From Candidatus Dadabacteria bacterium (GTDB taxonomy: Bacteria > Desulfobacterota_D > UBA1144 > Nemesobacterales > Nemesobacteraceae), in contig CATOTB010000001.1 in NCBI GenBank assembly GCA_951812945.1, positions 248,001 through 312,000 on the forward strand: a DNA stretch of 64,000 nucleotides, in the 5' to 3' direction. The first letter of the stretch is position 1. Every line of letters starts with the position of its first letter. The notes under the pieces are model-generated. The model did no database searches and was not told the DNA's origin. It saw only the letters and a program-made list of their open reading frames with translations. Below, piece after piece: positions 1 to 8,744 of this stretch. Both the position numbers and the translations under genes were made by a program.

Positions 1-220
1 AGCGGGCTTCTCCGTCCGTAACCTCACAGACACTCAGCCTGTCGGCGTTCGGGTGCTTTTCGATGCTGTTTATCTGGGCGACACAGACATCCGCAAGAGC
101 TTTGCCCTTGTCTTCAAGGGCTTCAAGCTCCAAGCCTGCCATGGTAAGCATTTCTCCCAGTTCTTCTGCGGAAACATCGATTTTTAGGTAATCAGTAAGC
201 CATCCAAAAGGAAAAATCAT
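1..220 (-). CDS. pheT: Phenylalanine--tRNA ligase beta subunit, N-terminal part (runs off window)
   Basis: Reading the minus strand from the ATG at 218-220 gives 73 codons with no stop before the window edge. The start (MIFPFGWLTDYLKID) matches the PheT N-terminus, and residues about 38-66 carry the tRNA-binding (EMAP-II/OB-like) signature with HPNADRLSVCEV. PheT pairs with PheS to charge tRNA-Phe in the cytoplasm. A GGGTGA stretch just upstream of the ATG is a plausible ribosome binding site. Only the first tenth of the roughly 800-residue protein is present, so nothing can be said about the catalytic-like and editing domains. Confidence 0.85.
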   Translation of the reverse strand, partial: MIFPFGWLTDYLKIDVSAEELGEMLTMAGLELEALEDKGKALADVCVAQINSIEKHPNADRLSVCEVTDGEAR

Positions 221-651
221 AAGTTCACCCGGCAAGTTAGGTTACACACTATAAAAAACTGGTCAACAGTTAACCCGCTGAAAATAAAAGACTATTTAAG
301 AAAACTGATGCAGGCCCTGAACAACCGCGACGAGTATTGGGCCGGCCGCAGAATCTGTTCCGCCGACACTCGGGTTTTTTAACCGGCCGCGGGGACAAAA
401 CGCCGATTCTCCAAGGGGCGGAAAGGGGTGTCCGCACGGTAAACCCCTGAGAGATTGCGCTATTGTTAATAAATCATTAAAAATTCGTTTTAAATTTCTT
501 AATTAACTGATATGAAACACTTTTTCTTGTTGATAGATTGTGAATAGAATTTTCCGAATGCCACGAACTGCAATCTAACTGCCTTAAATCATTTAATAAT
601 TTCAAAAACGCCCCATTTCCTCCCTCCTGTTCTGCCAAGCACTCTGTGAAA
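221..651. other. Intergenic region between pheT and mnmE
   Basis: No convincing gene is seen. The part from about 465 to 600 is strongly AT-rich and contains TGTGAATAG at 539-547, one mismatch from a DnaA-box variant. Together with the adjacent parS it could belong to the origin-proximal segregation region. A plus-strand open stretch of about 65 codons ends at 382 but shows no recognisable family or good start signal. Confidence 0.4.
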
Positions 652-667
652 TGTTTCACGTGAAACA
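652..667. promoter_or_regulatory. parS: parS centromere site 1
   Basis: The 16-bp palindrome TGTTTCACGTGAAACA is an exact match to the conserved bacterial parS site bound by the CTP switch protein ParB. It lies 15 bp beyond the mnmE stop codon. Read as protein it gives MFHVKH, which explains a spurious short ORF here. No parA or parB gene is in the window. Confidence 0.9.
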
Positions 668-681
668 TTCTGTCCCCGTTA

Positions 682-2076
682 TTACTTTCCAATGCAGAAT
701 CTGGAGAAAATTCTTCCCAGAAGGTCTTCCGTGGTTATTTCCCCCGTGATCTCGCCGAGTGAGTCCATGGAGTTGCGCAGTTCTATCGAGAGTATCTCCG
801 GATACTCGTTCCGTTCGAGAAGCTTGAGGAACATGCGCAGCTGGCCGCAGGCTTTTTCCATCGATTTTTTATGGCGAAGGTTAGTCAGCACAAGTTCCGA
901 GGCATCCGCACCACGGGGCGAACCCGCCAAGGTCTCGAACATGGTCTGTCTGAGCTGCTCTATTCCCTCTTTGGTGAGCGCCGAGGTTTTTACCGGCTTT
1001 TTTTTCCCAAGAATCCGCCGCAGTTTCGATTTTTCAAGCTTCTCCTCCAGATCCGTCTTGTTGATTACTACAAGGTGTTTCTTTTTACCGGCGGTTTCGA
1101 GAATTTTTCTGTCTAGGGCGTCAATTTTCGTGCTCTGGTCCAAAACGACGAGCACAAATTCGGATTCCTCGGCTTTTTTAAGAGAAAGTTCCACCCCGAG
1201 TCTCTCTATGCGGTCCTCCGTGTCCCTTATGCCGGCCGTATCCGTTATAACCAGGGGAATCCCTTCGACATTTATTCTTTCTTCAATAAAATCTCTCGTG
1301 GTTCCGGCTACCGGGCTAACTATAGCCCGTTGGGTCTCGAGCAGGCAGTTAAGTATGCTCGATTTTCCGACGTTAGGCTTGCCCAGTATTACCATCGTCA
1401 CTCCATCTCTAAACATTCTGCCTGTATCGTAGCTCTCGATGAGGATCGAAAGTTCTTTTTCCACGGATTTAGATGCTTCTTTGAGGCGGTTTTGGGTAAT
1501 GGGATCGATATCTTCCTCCGGAAAATCGAGGTTCGCTTCTATTTCCGCCAGAATATCGAGAATTTGATCTTTAAGTGCGTTTACCTTGCCCGAAAGAGCC
1601 CCCTCGAGCTGTGCCTCGGCGTACCGAAGGCTCTGTTCAGTCTGGGCGCTTATGATATCGGAAACCGCCTCGGCCTGAGCCAAGTCCATTTTTCCGTTAA
1701 GAAACGCCCTCTGAGTAAATTCACCCGGAACGGCAAGGGTCGCCCCGAGGCCGATCAGGATCTCAAGTATCTTCCGGGGAACCATATGTCCACCGTGAGA
1801 ATGTATCTCTGCTATGTCCTCCCCCGTATAGGTACCAGGGGAGTTCATAATGACGCACAGAACCTCGTCCACGGCCTCACCGGTTTCGGGGTCGATTATT
1901 TTCCCGAAACAAAGTTTTCTTTCAGAAAAACCCGAATTCCCCACGGGAACAAAGATTTTTCTTGCAATTGCGTGAGATTTTCCGCCGCTTATGCGGATTA
2001 CGGCCACTCCTCCCTCTCCGGGCGGGGTTGAAATGGCAGCTATGGTACTTCCGTGCTCCGGTGTCAGTAACGACAT
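682..2076 (-). CDS. mnmE: tRNA uridine-5-carboxymethylaminomethyl(34) synthesis GTPase MnmE
   Basis: 464 residues, the normal length for MnmE (TrmE). With MnmG it installs the cmnm5 modification at U34 of tRNAs reading NNA/NNG codons. The N-terminal formyl-THF-binding domain starts with the typical TIAAISTPPGEGGVAVIRISG region. The central G domain shows G1 GKPNVGKSS, G3 DTAGIRDT and G4 NKTD. The C-terminus ends in the diagnostic CIGK, whose Cys is needed for modification. It stands alone on the minus strand, bracketed by two parS sites, which fits the usual origin-proximal position of mnmE. Confidence 0.97.
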   Translation of the reverse strand: MSLLTPEHGSTIAAISTPPGEGGVAVIRISGGKSHAIARKIFVPVGNSGFSERKLCFGKIIDPETGEAVDEVLCVIMNSPGTYTGEDIAEIHSHGGHMVPRKILEILIGLGATLAVPGEFTQRAFLNGKMDLAQAEAVSDIISAQTEQSLRYAEAQLEGALSGKVNALKDQILDILAEIEANLDFPEEDIDPITQNRLKEASKSVEKELSILIESYDTGRMFRDGVTMVILGKPNVGKSSILNCLLETQRAIVSPVAGTTRDFIEERINVEGIPLVITDTAGIRDTEDRIERLGVELSLKKAEESEFVLVVLDQSTKIDALDRKILETAGKKKHLVVINKTDLEEKLEKSKLRRILGKKKPVKTSALTKEGIEQLRQTMFETLAGSPRGADASELVLTNLRHKKSMEKACGQLRMFLKLLERNEYPEILSIELRNSMDSLGEITGEITTEDLLGRIFSRFCIGK

Positions 2077-2130
2077 GAAAGAGAATCTACCATATAAAGC
2101 CGCTTCTAGTCAGGGAAGGCCAAAAAGAAC

Positions 2131-2160
2131 CCCCGAATGTTTCACGTGAAACATTCGGGG
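2131..2160. promoter_or_regulatory. parS: parS centromere site 2 inside a longer perfect palindrome
   Basis: Positions 2138-2153 are again exactly TGTTTCACGTGAAACA. The palindrome continues on both sides (CCCCGAA ... TTCGGGG), so all 30 bp of 2131-2160 form a perfect inverted repeat. It lies about 60 bp upstream of the mnmE start. The core is a ParB-binding parS site. The GC-rich extension could also fold as an RNA hairpin between the two minus-strand genes, but no T-tract follows it on the minus strand. Confidence 0.9.
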
Positions 2161-2194
2161 GAAATGAGGAGGAATTTGAAAGAAACCGTTAAAA

Positions 2195-2878
2195 CTACTT
2201 CTCGAGACTTTTGAGCGTATCCATGGCAATGCTGGTGTGTGCGTAACAAGAACCGGCAGTCATGACCATGGCAACGTTTATGGCCTCAGCTATCTGCTCC
2301 GCAGTTACGCCGTCGGTATGCGCATCCTTAACGGTTCCCCTTATACAATAAGGACATTTAGTCGCATGAGCGCAGGCAAGACCTATTATGCCTCTCTTCA
2401 TTTTTTTGCTGAGGGCTCCGTCGGCAAAGATTTTCTTGTGAAGTTCCATGAAATGGGGAGAAATATCGCCGCTGCATTCCCTGAAACTGGCAATTTCCTT
2501 CGCTATGTCCTTTTTGAAGAAATGCCCCTCGGTAAGTGGGGTCCCGCTCTCCAGAGTGTCCCAAGCCTCAAAAGCCAAGCTTGAAAAAGCAAAAGGTCCC
2601 CCCATGTTGAGCCTAAGTCCCACGTATATAGATTCGACTATTTCCTGGTCGCTCGCTCCCTCTTTTTTGCTGGCGCGCACCCTTGACCTTATGCAGTAGG
2701 GACAAGCCGTAATATGCGCTACGGCTACGGCGATGAGCTGTTTTTCCTTTGCGGTAAGGGCCCCATCGACAAACACCGAATCATGATAAGCCATCCAAGA
2801 ATCGTAAAGATCCGGGTTCAGTTTTCTAAGATGAGCTATATCCCCGCCGATCTGGGCCTTCATTATAGTATCAGACAT
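2195..2878 (-). CDS. Duplicated AhpD/carboxymuconolactone decarboxylase-like protein
   Basis: The ATG at 2876-2878 (MSDTIMKAQIGG) is preferred over the longer upstream frame because it follows GAGAGG; this gives 227 residues. Two AhpD-like alpha-helical domains are visible, each with a CPYC motif (TACPYCIRSRVRAS and TKCPYCIRGTVKDA), the redox Cys pair of AhpD-type alkylhydroperoxidases. Single-domain members are about 110 residues, so this is an internal duplication. A cytoplasmic peroxidase or redox role is the family expectation; the substrate is unknown. The TetR gene immediately upstream on the same strand suggests stress-responsive control. Confidence 0.85.
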   Translation of the reverse strand: MSDTIMKAQIGGDIAHLRKLNPDLYDSWMAYHDSVFVDGALTAKEKQLIAVAVAHITACPYCIRSRVRASKKEGASDQEIVESIYVGLRLNMGGPFAFSSLAFEAWDTLESGTPLTEGHFFKKDIAKEIASFRECSGDISPHFMELHKKIFADGALSKKMKRGIIGLACAHATKCPYCIRGTVKDAHTDGVTAEQIAEAINVAMVMTAGSCYAHTSIAMDTLKSLEK

Positions 2879-3049
2879 TATCAGTTGTACCTCTCGTTGA
2901 TTATTGGTTTCCCTCTCTCTTGAAGAACTCCGCTTGATCAAAGCAGAAAAATTCCAACTTAATGTAAAGAATCTAACCGCTTCAAACCGGGAAATCAACA
3001 GGCTGAGCGCCAATGGAGACAGGCTTCTATTGCACGGCAAGGATGCGGG

Positions 3050-3658
3050 CTAGAGTTCGTCGGCTAAGTGCATCCACTCTTCTTTAAGAATGAGCCGTTT
3101 CCCTTGTTTGATCGCATCCTCTATAGGAGAAAGAGACTTCTTGACTTTAGCCATAAGTATGGCTCCTTCAAAGTGAGAAAGCATGTATCTGGCCACTTCC
3201 TTTGGATCAATATTCTCGTTAAAGAACCCCTGTTCTATCCCTCTTCTTAAACCTCGCTCAATAAAGATTTCGCATTCCTGGAAATACTTATCCAGAACAG
3301 AACGAAATTTCTCGTTTACGGAACTCTGTTCTATGGCCATGTTTCCGAAAAAAGAGCCCCCATATATGGTCTGCTCGAGAAGACCACGTTGAAGAGAAAC
3401 TGCCCTCTTGTAACATTCTATAAACTGTTCAACGGGATTGAGATCAGATTCCATAATTTCCGAAAACTCACGGATTTGGTCGTCGGCAAGTTTTGTGAGA
3501 ACACCTAATCCCAGCTCTTCTTTGCCTTCGAAATAGTAGTAGAAATTGCTCTTGGAAACACCCGCTTTCTTTATGAGCATGTCTATGGAAGTTTCATCAT
3601 ATCCATAAAGATGAAAAAGCTCAGTAGCGGCCTCCACAATTTTATCTTTGTTGCTCAT
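3050..3658 (-). CDS. TetR/AcrR family transcriptional regulator
   Basis: About 202 residues from the ATG at 3656-3658; a TTG nine bases earlier is an alternative start. The N-terminal 50 residues hold the TetR helix-turn-helix (HLYGYDETSIDMLIKKAG then SKSNFYYYFEGKEEL), very typical of the YxhF/AcrR-like DNA-binding domain. The rest is an all-helical ligand-binding domain. It lies 170 bp upstream of the AhpD-like gene in the same orientation, which is the probable target. The ligand is unknown. Confidence 0.9.
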   Translation of the reverse strand: MSNKDKIVEAATELFHLYGYDETSIDMLIKKAGVSKSNFYYYFEGKEELGLGVLTKLADDQIREFSEIMESDLNPVEQFIECYKRAVSLQRGLLEQTIYGGSFFGNMAIEQSSVNEKFRSVLDKYFQECEIFIERGLRRGIEQGFFNENIDPKEVARYMLSHFEGAILMAKVKKSLSPIEDAIKQGKRLILKEEWMHLADEL

Positions 3659-3743
3659 AACGTTCAATTAACTCTGCTACTAAAGGTATTAAACCTTCAA
3701 AAGAATCCATTGTCAAGTATCATATGGACAAATTTAAGAGTGA

Positions 3744-4871
3744 TTACAACATAGTACGGAACGGTTGGTCCTTATCGAGGCCTGCAAGTTCTTCGGATGA
3801 AAAACCTTTTGACTGGAGCAGAACCTTGAACTTTCTCCCCATGAATTCAGGCATAAAAAGCGTCTTGGCCGCAAGACGGTCTCCCTGGTTCTGGGGTTTG
3901 TCGTACGTCTTGAAAATCTCGAGAATTCCCCAGTCAATGAGGAACTGACCCTGCGTCGTATACTTGACGGTGGCAAGGCCCAGGGCATCCCCGACCCTCA
4001 CAAGTTCGGAAAAATTAACGTCGGCAGTTATATCCTGTTCTCCAACTCTCGTGTAGGGGTCGGAACTCAGTTCATGGCGATAAAAGCACCTGAAAGTACC
4101 TTTTCGTCTTCCGGGGGAGTAAAGCTCGGGAGCGAGAGATCCGTAGTCAATGCATAGAACAAACCCTTTTTGAAGCGCCCTTTCCACCTCGGCAAGCCAC
4201 TTTCCCGCCAGCAGACAAGCTTCCGCCTCTTCGCCTTGGGCGTATCCTTCAAGATATCGTCTTGAAAAGTCATAAATCCCTTGCGCTTCGGGGTCCCGCA
4301 GAACTTCGTCAATTTCCCCGTTGCGAAGGGAAAGAAAAACCTCCCGGATTTCTTCTCCGTCCAATCTAAGTCTGTGAAAGGGCAGGGAATCGAGAAATTC
4401 GTTGGCGATCACCACTCCGCCGAAGCCACCTTTTCCGATTTCCTGCAGGTCGTCTATCCACCGAACTCTCCCGCGGTGTCCCTTGAGCCTTTCCTTAGCC
4501 GCCAGGACCGCAGCCGGACTCGCCTCGATCATCACGTAGTCGGTCTTTGAGTAAAGCCCAGGGTGGTTTTGGCTAAGGGCCTCGAGTATATCAAGGGCAA
4601 GCTGGCCGCCAGAGGCCCCGAACTCCACGACGGTGAAACTTTCCCCTTCCAGCAGAAGCGACGCCTCGGCAAGGAAGCGCGAAATAGTCTCCCCGAAAGA
4701 GCGATGAACCGATGGGGCGGTGTAAAAATCGCCCTTTTTTCCGATCCTCGCCTTCCCCGATGAGTAATAGCCGTGCTCCGGGTGAAAAAGGGAAAGTTCG
4801 ACAAACCTGCGGAAGGAAATCGGGCCGGATTCCCGTATTTCCTCTTTTATGATTTCCAAAAAGGTATGCAC
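3744..4871 (-). CDS. MidA/NDUFAF7-family class I SAM-dependent methyltransferase
   Basis: 375 residues beginning at a GTG after GGAGG. The N-terminus (GPISFRRFVELSLFHPEHGYYSS, followed by IGKKGDFYTAPSVHRSFGE) is characteristic of the family that includes mitochondrial NDUFAF7, which methylates an arginine of complex I. The SAM-binding motif I is the FTVVEFGASGGQLALDIL stretch. In bacteria the substrate is generally unknown. It is a single gene between the TetR regulator and a 420-bp non-coding gap. Confidence 0.88.
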   Translation of the reverse strand: MHTFLEIIKEEIRESGPISFRRFVELSLFHPEHGYYSSGKARIGKKGDFYTAPSVHRSFGETISRFLAEASLLLEGESFTVVEFGASGGQLALDILEALSQNHPGLYSKTDYVMIEASPAAVLAAKERLKGHRGRVRWIDDLQEIGKGGFGGVVIANEFLDSLPFHRLRLDGEEIREVFLSLRNGEIDEVLRDPEAQGIYDFSRRYLEGYAQGEEAEACLLAGKWLAEVERALQKGFVLCIDYGSLAPELYSPGRRKGTFRCFYRHELSSDPYTRVGEQDITADVNFSELVRVGDALGLATVKYTTQGQFLIDWGILEIFKTYDKPQNQGDRLAAKTLFMPEFMGRKFKVLLQSKGFSSEELAGLDKDQPFRTML

Positions 4872-5291
4872 TTTTCCTCCGTTGTGGAAAATAACAGTTC
4901 GAAGATAAAATTACACAGGTTTTTCATGCTTTAAAAACAAGGCAAAAGAGCACATTACGACCGATAAAAGAGACTTAGTACTAACTATTAGCATTTCACA
5001 TAGAGGTAAAAGGGGCCTTTGCGGGCCGCGGGAAATTATCAAACAATTTCAGATGGTTACACCCAGTCGGACTATTCAACATTAAAACATTCCACAATTT
5101 ATCAACAGTAAAAAGTTGTTTGATATCAGGTAATTACGAAAACGCAAGGTGCTCTATCACTTCCCGCCGCGCCGCAAGGCACAACAGTCGCCGCCGAGGA
5201 TAACCGCTTGTATTGATTATCAGTTGAGGGAGCAGGCAATTTCGCAGGAAAAACACCCGGGAACCGGCAAAGCACTGTATTATCTGCCGGT
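4872..5291. other. Non-coding stretch upstream of the MidA-like gene
   Basis: About 420 bp with no supportable gene. Short open frames on both strands (5126-5337) overlap the folE2 3' end and lack family character. TTATCAACA at 5099-5107 is one mismatch from the DnaA-box consensus but is isolated. I see no terminator or RNA gene here. Confidence 0.4.
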
Positions 5292-6128
5292 TTACTTGCT
5301 CGAAGGCCTTTTGCCGATGCTGGCAAAGGCGTTATGACTGTGGATGCTTTCGTAGTTAAGAACCCGAAGCTCGTAAGAGTCGAAACTGGAGTTGCCGTGG
5401 AGTTCCGAGGCTATGTTTCTTACGACATCCTCGACAAAGCACGGCTTATTGTAAGCACTCATAGTGACGTGGCGTTCGTCTTCCCTCTTTAAAAGCGGGT
5501 AAAGCGGGGAAGACGCCCCTCTTTCCGCGATCCCTATGATTTCCTCAAGGCATATGTCTATCGGGTCATTTTCCTTCTTGCTTTCGTGCGTGATGCTCAT
5601 AAAAACCTTGGAACGCTGGTTGTGGGCCCCGTAATCGCTTATCTCCTTGCTGCAGGGACAGAGGGTTTTGACCGGAACCACCACGCTCTGGGTGAGTCGT
5701 ATGCCCTCCGGGTGCATTTCGCCGCGGTACGTGCATCTGTACGGCTGGGGGGATATCTTGCCGCTTACCGGAGCATGCCGATTGAAAAAGTAATCAAACT
5801 CTATTTTGACGTCGGAATCCTCCGAACCCTGCCTGTCGCAGAGAGCAGCCAGGAAAGAAGCCATGTTTTCCAAGGAAAAGGCCCCGTTAAAATCAAGAGC
5901 GGTTTCAAGCAGCCGGCTCATGTGAATTCCCTTCTGGTCGGGACTCAGGTTAACGCTCAGGCTCAGGGAAGCCTGAACGCTCTGATCCTTCTCCGAATCG
6001 GCCTCGCAGCCCTTTATCTTAAGCGGAATCTTGAGGTCGCAGACGCCTACCCTGTCTATGGAAATATTCCTGTAATCCTTTCTCGCCTGTATGTCTTCAA
6101 TAGGTTTTTCTTCAAATTTCATTTTCAA
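5292..6128 (-). CDS. folE2: GTP cyclohydrolase FolE2 (type IB)
   Basis: 278 residues, normal for GCYH-IB. It converts GTP to 7,8-dihydroneopterin triphosphate, the first step of folate (and queuosine precursor) synthesis, and can use metals other than zinc. The active-site signature is visible as TLCPCSKEISDYGAHNQRS, with the nucleophilic or metal-ligating Cys and the downstream His. It is the last gene of a minus-strand folate cluster (pabB, pabC, mazG, folE2). queF, which also depends on this step through preQ0, is elsewhere in the window. Confidence 0.95.
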   Translation of the reverse strand: MKMKFEEKPIEDIQARKDYRNISIDRVGVCDLKIPLKIKGCEADSEKDQSVQASLSLSVNLSPDQKGIHMSRLLETALDFNGAFSLENMASFLAALCDRQGSEDSDVKIEFDYFFNRHAPVSGKISPQPYRCTYRGEMHPEGIRLTQSVVVPVKTLCPCSKEISDYGAHNQRSKVFMSITHESKKENDPIDICLEEIIGIAERGASSPLYPLLKREDERHVTMSAYNKPCFVEDVVRNIASELHGNSSFDSYELRVLNYESIHSHNAFASIGKRPSSK

Positions 6129-6247
6129 AGCATTTTCCTCTTTCTTCGATAGAGTAACTGCCGCGAATCAAAGGCGTATTCTTCTTAGGACGGGGAAGGA
6201 TACCACAAGAAGAGACCTTTGCAACAACCGTAGCGAAGGCACGGCCT

Positions 6248-6586
6248 TCAGCGAAGTTTTGGATTGTCCGCATGCCGTTTCCCATCCCTCTGTGTTTTCT
6301 TCTCAAAGTTCTTTCTCAAAACTTCCGTAAGATCAACTCCCGTCTGGTTCGCTATGCATGTCAGAACGAAGAAAACGTCGGCAAGCTCATCCCCGAGTTC
6401 CCGGCGATTTTCATCCCCCTTGAAGCTCTGCTCCCCATATGTCCTGGACATAATTCTCGCGACTTCGCCCACCTCCTCGACAAGCTGCGCTAAGTTGGTA
6501 AGCTCGGAGAAGTAACGCACCCCCACTTCCCTTATCCACTCGTCAACTTCCCGCTGATACTCCCTTACCGTTATCTCGCCAGACAT
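6248..6586 (-). CDS. MazG-like nucleotide pyrophosphohydrolase
   Basis: 112 residues, the size of single-domain MazG-like enzymes that hydrolyse NTPs or dNTPs to monophosphates. The metal-binding pattern is visible: LVEEVGEVARIMSR (EExxE) and ELGDELADVFFVL (ExxD). Its place between pabC and folE2 is notable. In folate synthesis dihydroneopterin triphosphate must lose pyrophosphate, and a housecleaning-type pyrophosphatase could supply that activity, but this is inference from position only. Confidence 0.85.
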   Translation of the reverse strand: MSGEITVREYQREVDEWIREVGVRYFSELTNLAQLVEEVGEVARIMSRTYGEQSFKGDENRRELGDELADVFFVLTCIANQTGVDLTEVLRKNFEKKTQRDGKRHADNPKLR

Positions 6587-6651
6587 AAAACCGCACCTGT
6601 CTCCTTAGCGTCCACAAACGGACTCGAAATTTCTTCTACGCTCCCTTAATT

Positions 6652-7467
6652 CTACCACCCGAATTCCAAAAGAAGCGATTTCCTGATAACTTCGTAACTC
6701 CGAGGAGCGGAATGCATCTCTTCGCCATCCACCCCGCCTATGTAAACAATACCCGCAACGGCGTTGGTAAGAAAAGCGTAATCACTCGAGAGAAGTTCCT
6801 CAAGGGGAAAACCTCCGCACACGGGCTCGTAGCCAAGCCGCTCGGCCGAGCGCAAAACGATTTCCCTAGTTACTCCCGGCAAAACGGGGCACTCAGAAGA
6901 CGGGGTGAAAAGCTTTTCCCCTTTTACCCAGAAAACATTATGGCACGAGGTCTCAGCCACCCTGCCGTCGGTGTCGAGGAAAAGGGCTTCGTCAAACCCT
7001 TTTTCGCAAGCTTCTCTCTTCGCCAAGACGTTTCCCAGGTAGTTAAGGGTCTTGTGCGAAAAAAGACGGTTCTGCGGGGGTCTTCTTTCTCCGCAGATCC
7101 AGAGAGAAACAGCCTCAGGACCCTCCGCTCGGGGTTTTACCGACACAAGAAGCGAGGCCGACTGGGGTCTTGAGTGAAAAACCGTGTCTCCTTCGCCTAG
7201 AAGACACGCCTTTACGTGCAGGTCACCCCCCGTGGCTTTTTCCACGGCGTCCTCGATCCCGAGTCTCAACCGGGATTCTTCGGGAAACGGGATGCCGAGG
7301 AACTCAGCTCCCCTGCGCATTCTCTCAAGATGCATGGAGAGGAAGACCGGAGGGGAACTCTTCCATCTGAAGGTCTCGAAAACCCCCTCTCCGTAAAAAA
7401 GAGCGCGAAGCGCGGGCGGATCCTCAAGCCTTTTTCCATCGAGAAAGAAAAGTTCGTCCATGGCCAA
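6652..7467 (-). CDS. pabC: Aminodeoxychorismate lyase-like class IV aminotransferase
   Basis: 271 residues of the PLP fold-type IV family. The Schiff-base lysine is in FSHKTLNYLGNV, and the cofactor-phosphate region is in VLPGVTREIVL. The early YGEGVFETFR is typical of PabC/DAAT/BCAT enzymes. The start lies 3 bp after the stop of pabB, which supports 4-amino-4-deoxychorismate lyase (p-aminobenzoate release) over a branched-chain or D-amino acid transaminase, though sequence alone cannot exclude the latter. Confidence 0.88.
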   Translation of the reverse strand: MAMDELFFLDGKRLEDPPALRALFYGEGVFETFRWKSSPPVFLSMHLERMRRGAEFLGIPFPEESRLRLGIEDAVEKATGGDLHVKACLLGEGDTVFHSRPQSASLLVSVKPRAEGPEAVSLWICGERRPPQNRLFSHKTLNYLGNVLAKREACEKGFDEALFLDTDGRVAETSCHNVFWVKGEKLFTPSSECPVLPGVTREIVLRSAERLGYEPVCGGFPLEELLSSDYAFLTNAVAGIVYIGGVDGEEMHSAPRSYEVIRKSLLLEFGW

Positions 7468-7470
7468 TGA

Positions 7471-8694
7471 TTATAGCATCTGTCGGGACGCAATCGACGT
7501 AAGCGCCTTTGCCTTAAGCTCCGTTTCGCGGTATTCCTCCTCCGCCCTTGAATCCCACACGATTCCGCCTCCGAACCAGAAATCCGCACCCTCGGGGCGG
7601 TTCACCCCCGTGCGGATCGCAACGCTCATGGTGAAGTCTCCGCTCGGGGGAAAGAGACAGATCGCCCCGCAGTAAGGACCCCTGAGATGGGGCTCGAGAC
7701 TGTCTATTATACGAAGAGCCTCCCTCTTGGGGGCTCCGGTGACGGATCCGGGGGGAAAGGTGCTGGTGATTATCTGGGAGAGTCCGACGCCGGGGCGCAG
7801 GCACCCCTCGATTTCAGATTCCATCTGGAAAAGTGTGCTGTAGGGCCTGACGGCGAAAAGCTCCCTTACGCCTATGGAACCGTACCCGCATATTCTCCCG
7901 AGGTCGTTTCTCATGAGATCGACTATCATGAGGTTCTCGGCACGCTCCTTGGGGTTTTTCCCGAGCGCCTCGGCAAGTTCCCCGTCGCGACGGGGATCCG
8001 GGTCCCTCCGGGCGGTCCCCTTTATGGGCTTTGTGGTAATCCTGTCGCCCCTTCTCTTGAGGAAAAGTTCCATCGAGCCGCTAACAAGCTCAAAACCCGG
8101 AAAACCAATAAGAGCGGCAAAGGGAACGGGTTGGGCGCGGTAAAAATCCGCAAACCACGAAAGCGGCCTGCCGAGGGGCTCGAAGCGGAACTTGCGCGAG
8201 AGATTCACCTGGTAAACATCCCCCGCGGCTATATGCTCCTTTATCGCCGAAATTTTCCGGGCGTACTCCTCCTTTTCAATGTTCGAGTGCGGGAGAGCTC
8301 CGGAACAGACACTCTCCGAGGGGACGGTCGCGAGAGCCTCCTCGCAGGGAACGACGCAAAAATCGCCTTTTTCGTAAAAGTTAAAAAACAGGAAAGGAAG
8401 CCTCTCCCCTTCCTTGGCGCCTGAGGTCTCAATCCCGGGAGTCGTGTAGCCAAGGTAATCGTAGCTTATGTAGCCAAGGGCGGTGTACCCCTCGGCAGCC
8501 AATTTTTCGACCAAATTGAGAGGGTCTTCTGTGGAAGTCTCCTCCCCCGAGTCGGAAAATACCCTGGTCCCGTCACCAGAGAAGCAGAGAGTGAGCGCGG
8601 GGTCGCCGAAAACTCCGGCTGTGGGAGAGGAACCTGAATCGAACCATCCTCCGCCCGAGTCTATCAAAAGGGACCTTGGTCTATCGAACTTCAT
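7471..8694 (-). CDS. pabB: Aminodeoxychorismate synthase component I
   Basis: 407 residues of the chorismate-binding (TrpE/PabB/MenF) superfamily. Conserved stretches include AGDVYQVNLSRKF, KPIKGTARR, the ENLMIVDLMRNDLGRI block and TFPPGSVTGAPK. It aminates chorismate to aminodeoxychorismate with ammonia from a PabA glutaminase, which is not in this window. The tight coupling to pabC and nearby folE2 argues for PabB over anthranilate synthase TrpE. Confidence 0.92.
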   Translation of the reverse strand: MKFDRPRSLLIDSGGGWFDSGSSPTAGVFGDPALTLCFSGDGTRVFSDSGEETSTEDPLNLVEKLAAEGYTALGYISYDYLGYTTPGIETSGAKEGERLPFLFFNFYEKGDFCVVPCEEALATVPSESVCSGALPHSNIEKEEYARKISAIKEHIAAGDVYQVNLSRKFRFEPLGRPLSWFADFYRAQPVPFAALIGFPGFELVSGSMELFLKRRGDRITTKPIKGTARRDPDPRRDGELAEALGKNPKERAENLMIVDLMRNDLGRICGYGSIGVRELFAVRPYSTLFQMESEIEGCLRPGVGLSQIITSTFPPGSVTGAPKREALRIIDSLEPHLRGPYCGAICLFPPSGDFTMSVAIRTGVNRPEGADFWFGGGIVWDSRAEEEYRETELKAKALTSIASRQML

Positions 8695-8744
8695 CGGCTG
8701 CTCCTTCCGAGACTCAAAGCCCGGCCGGGCGCGCGGGAATCGGT

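Noticed and set aside
477..692. 71-residue minus-strand ORF containing MFHVKH
   Set aside because: The motif is the translation of the parS palindrome; the frame overlaps the mnmE end and has no family character.
692..2031. Plus-strand ORFs opposite mnmE
   Set aside because: They are antisense to a fully conserved gene and have no domain signal.
5126..5337. Short ORFs on both strands upstream of folE2's end
   Set aside because: They overlap each other and folE2, lack ribosome binding sites and resemble no family.
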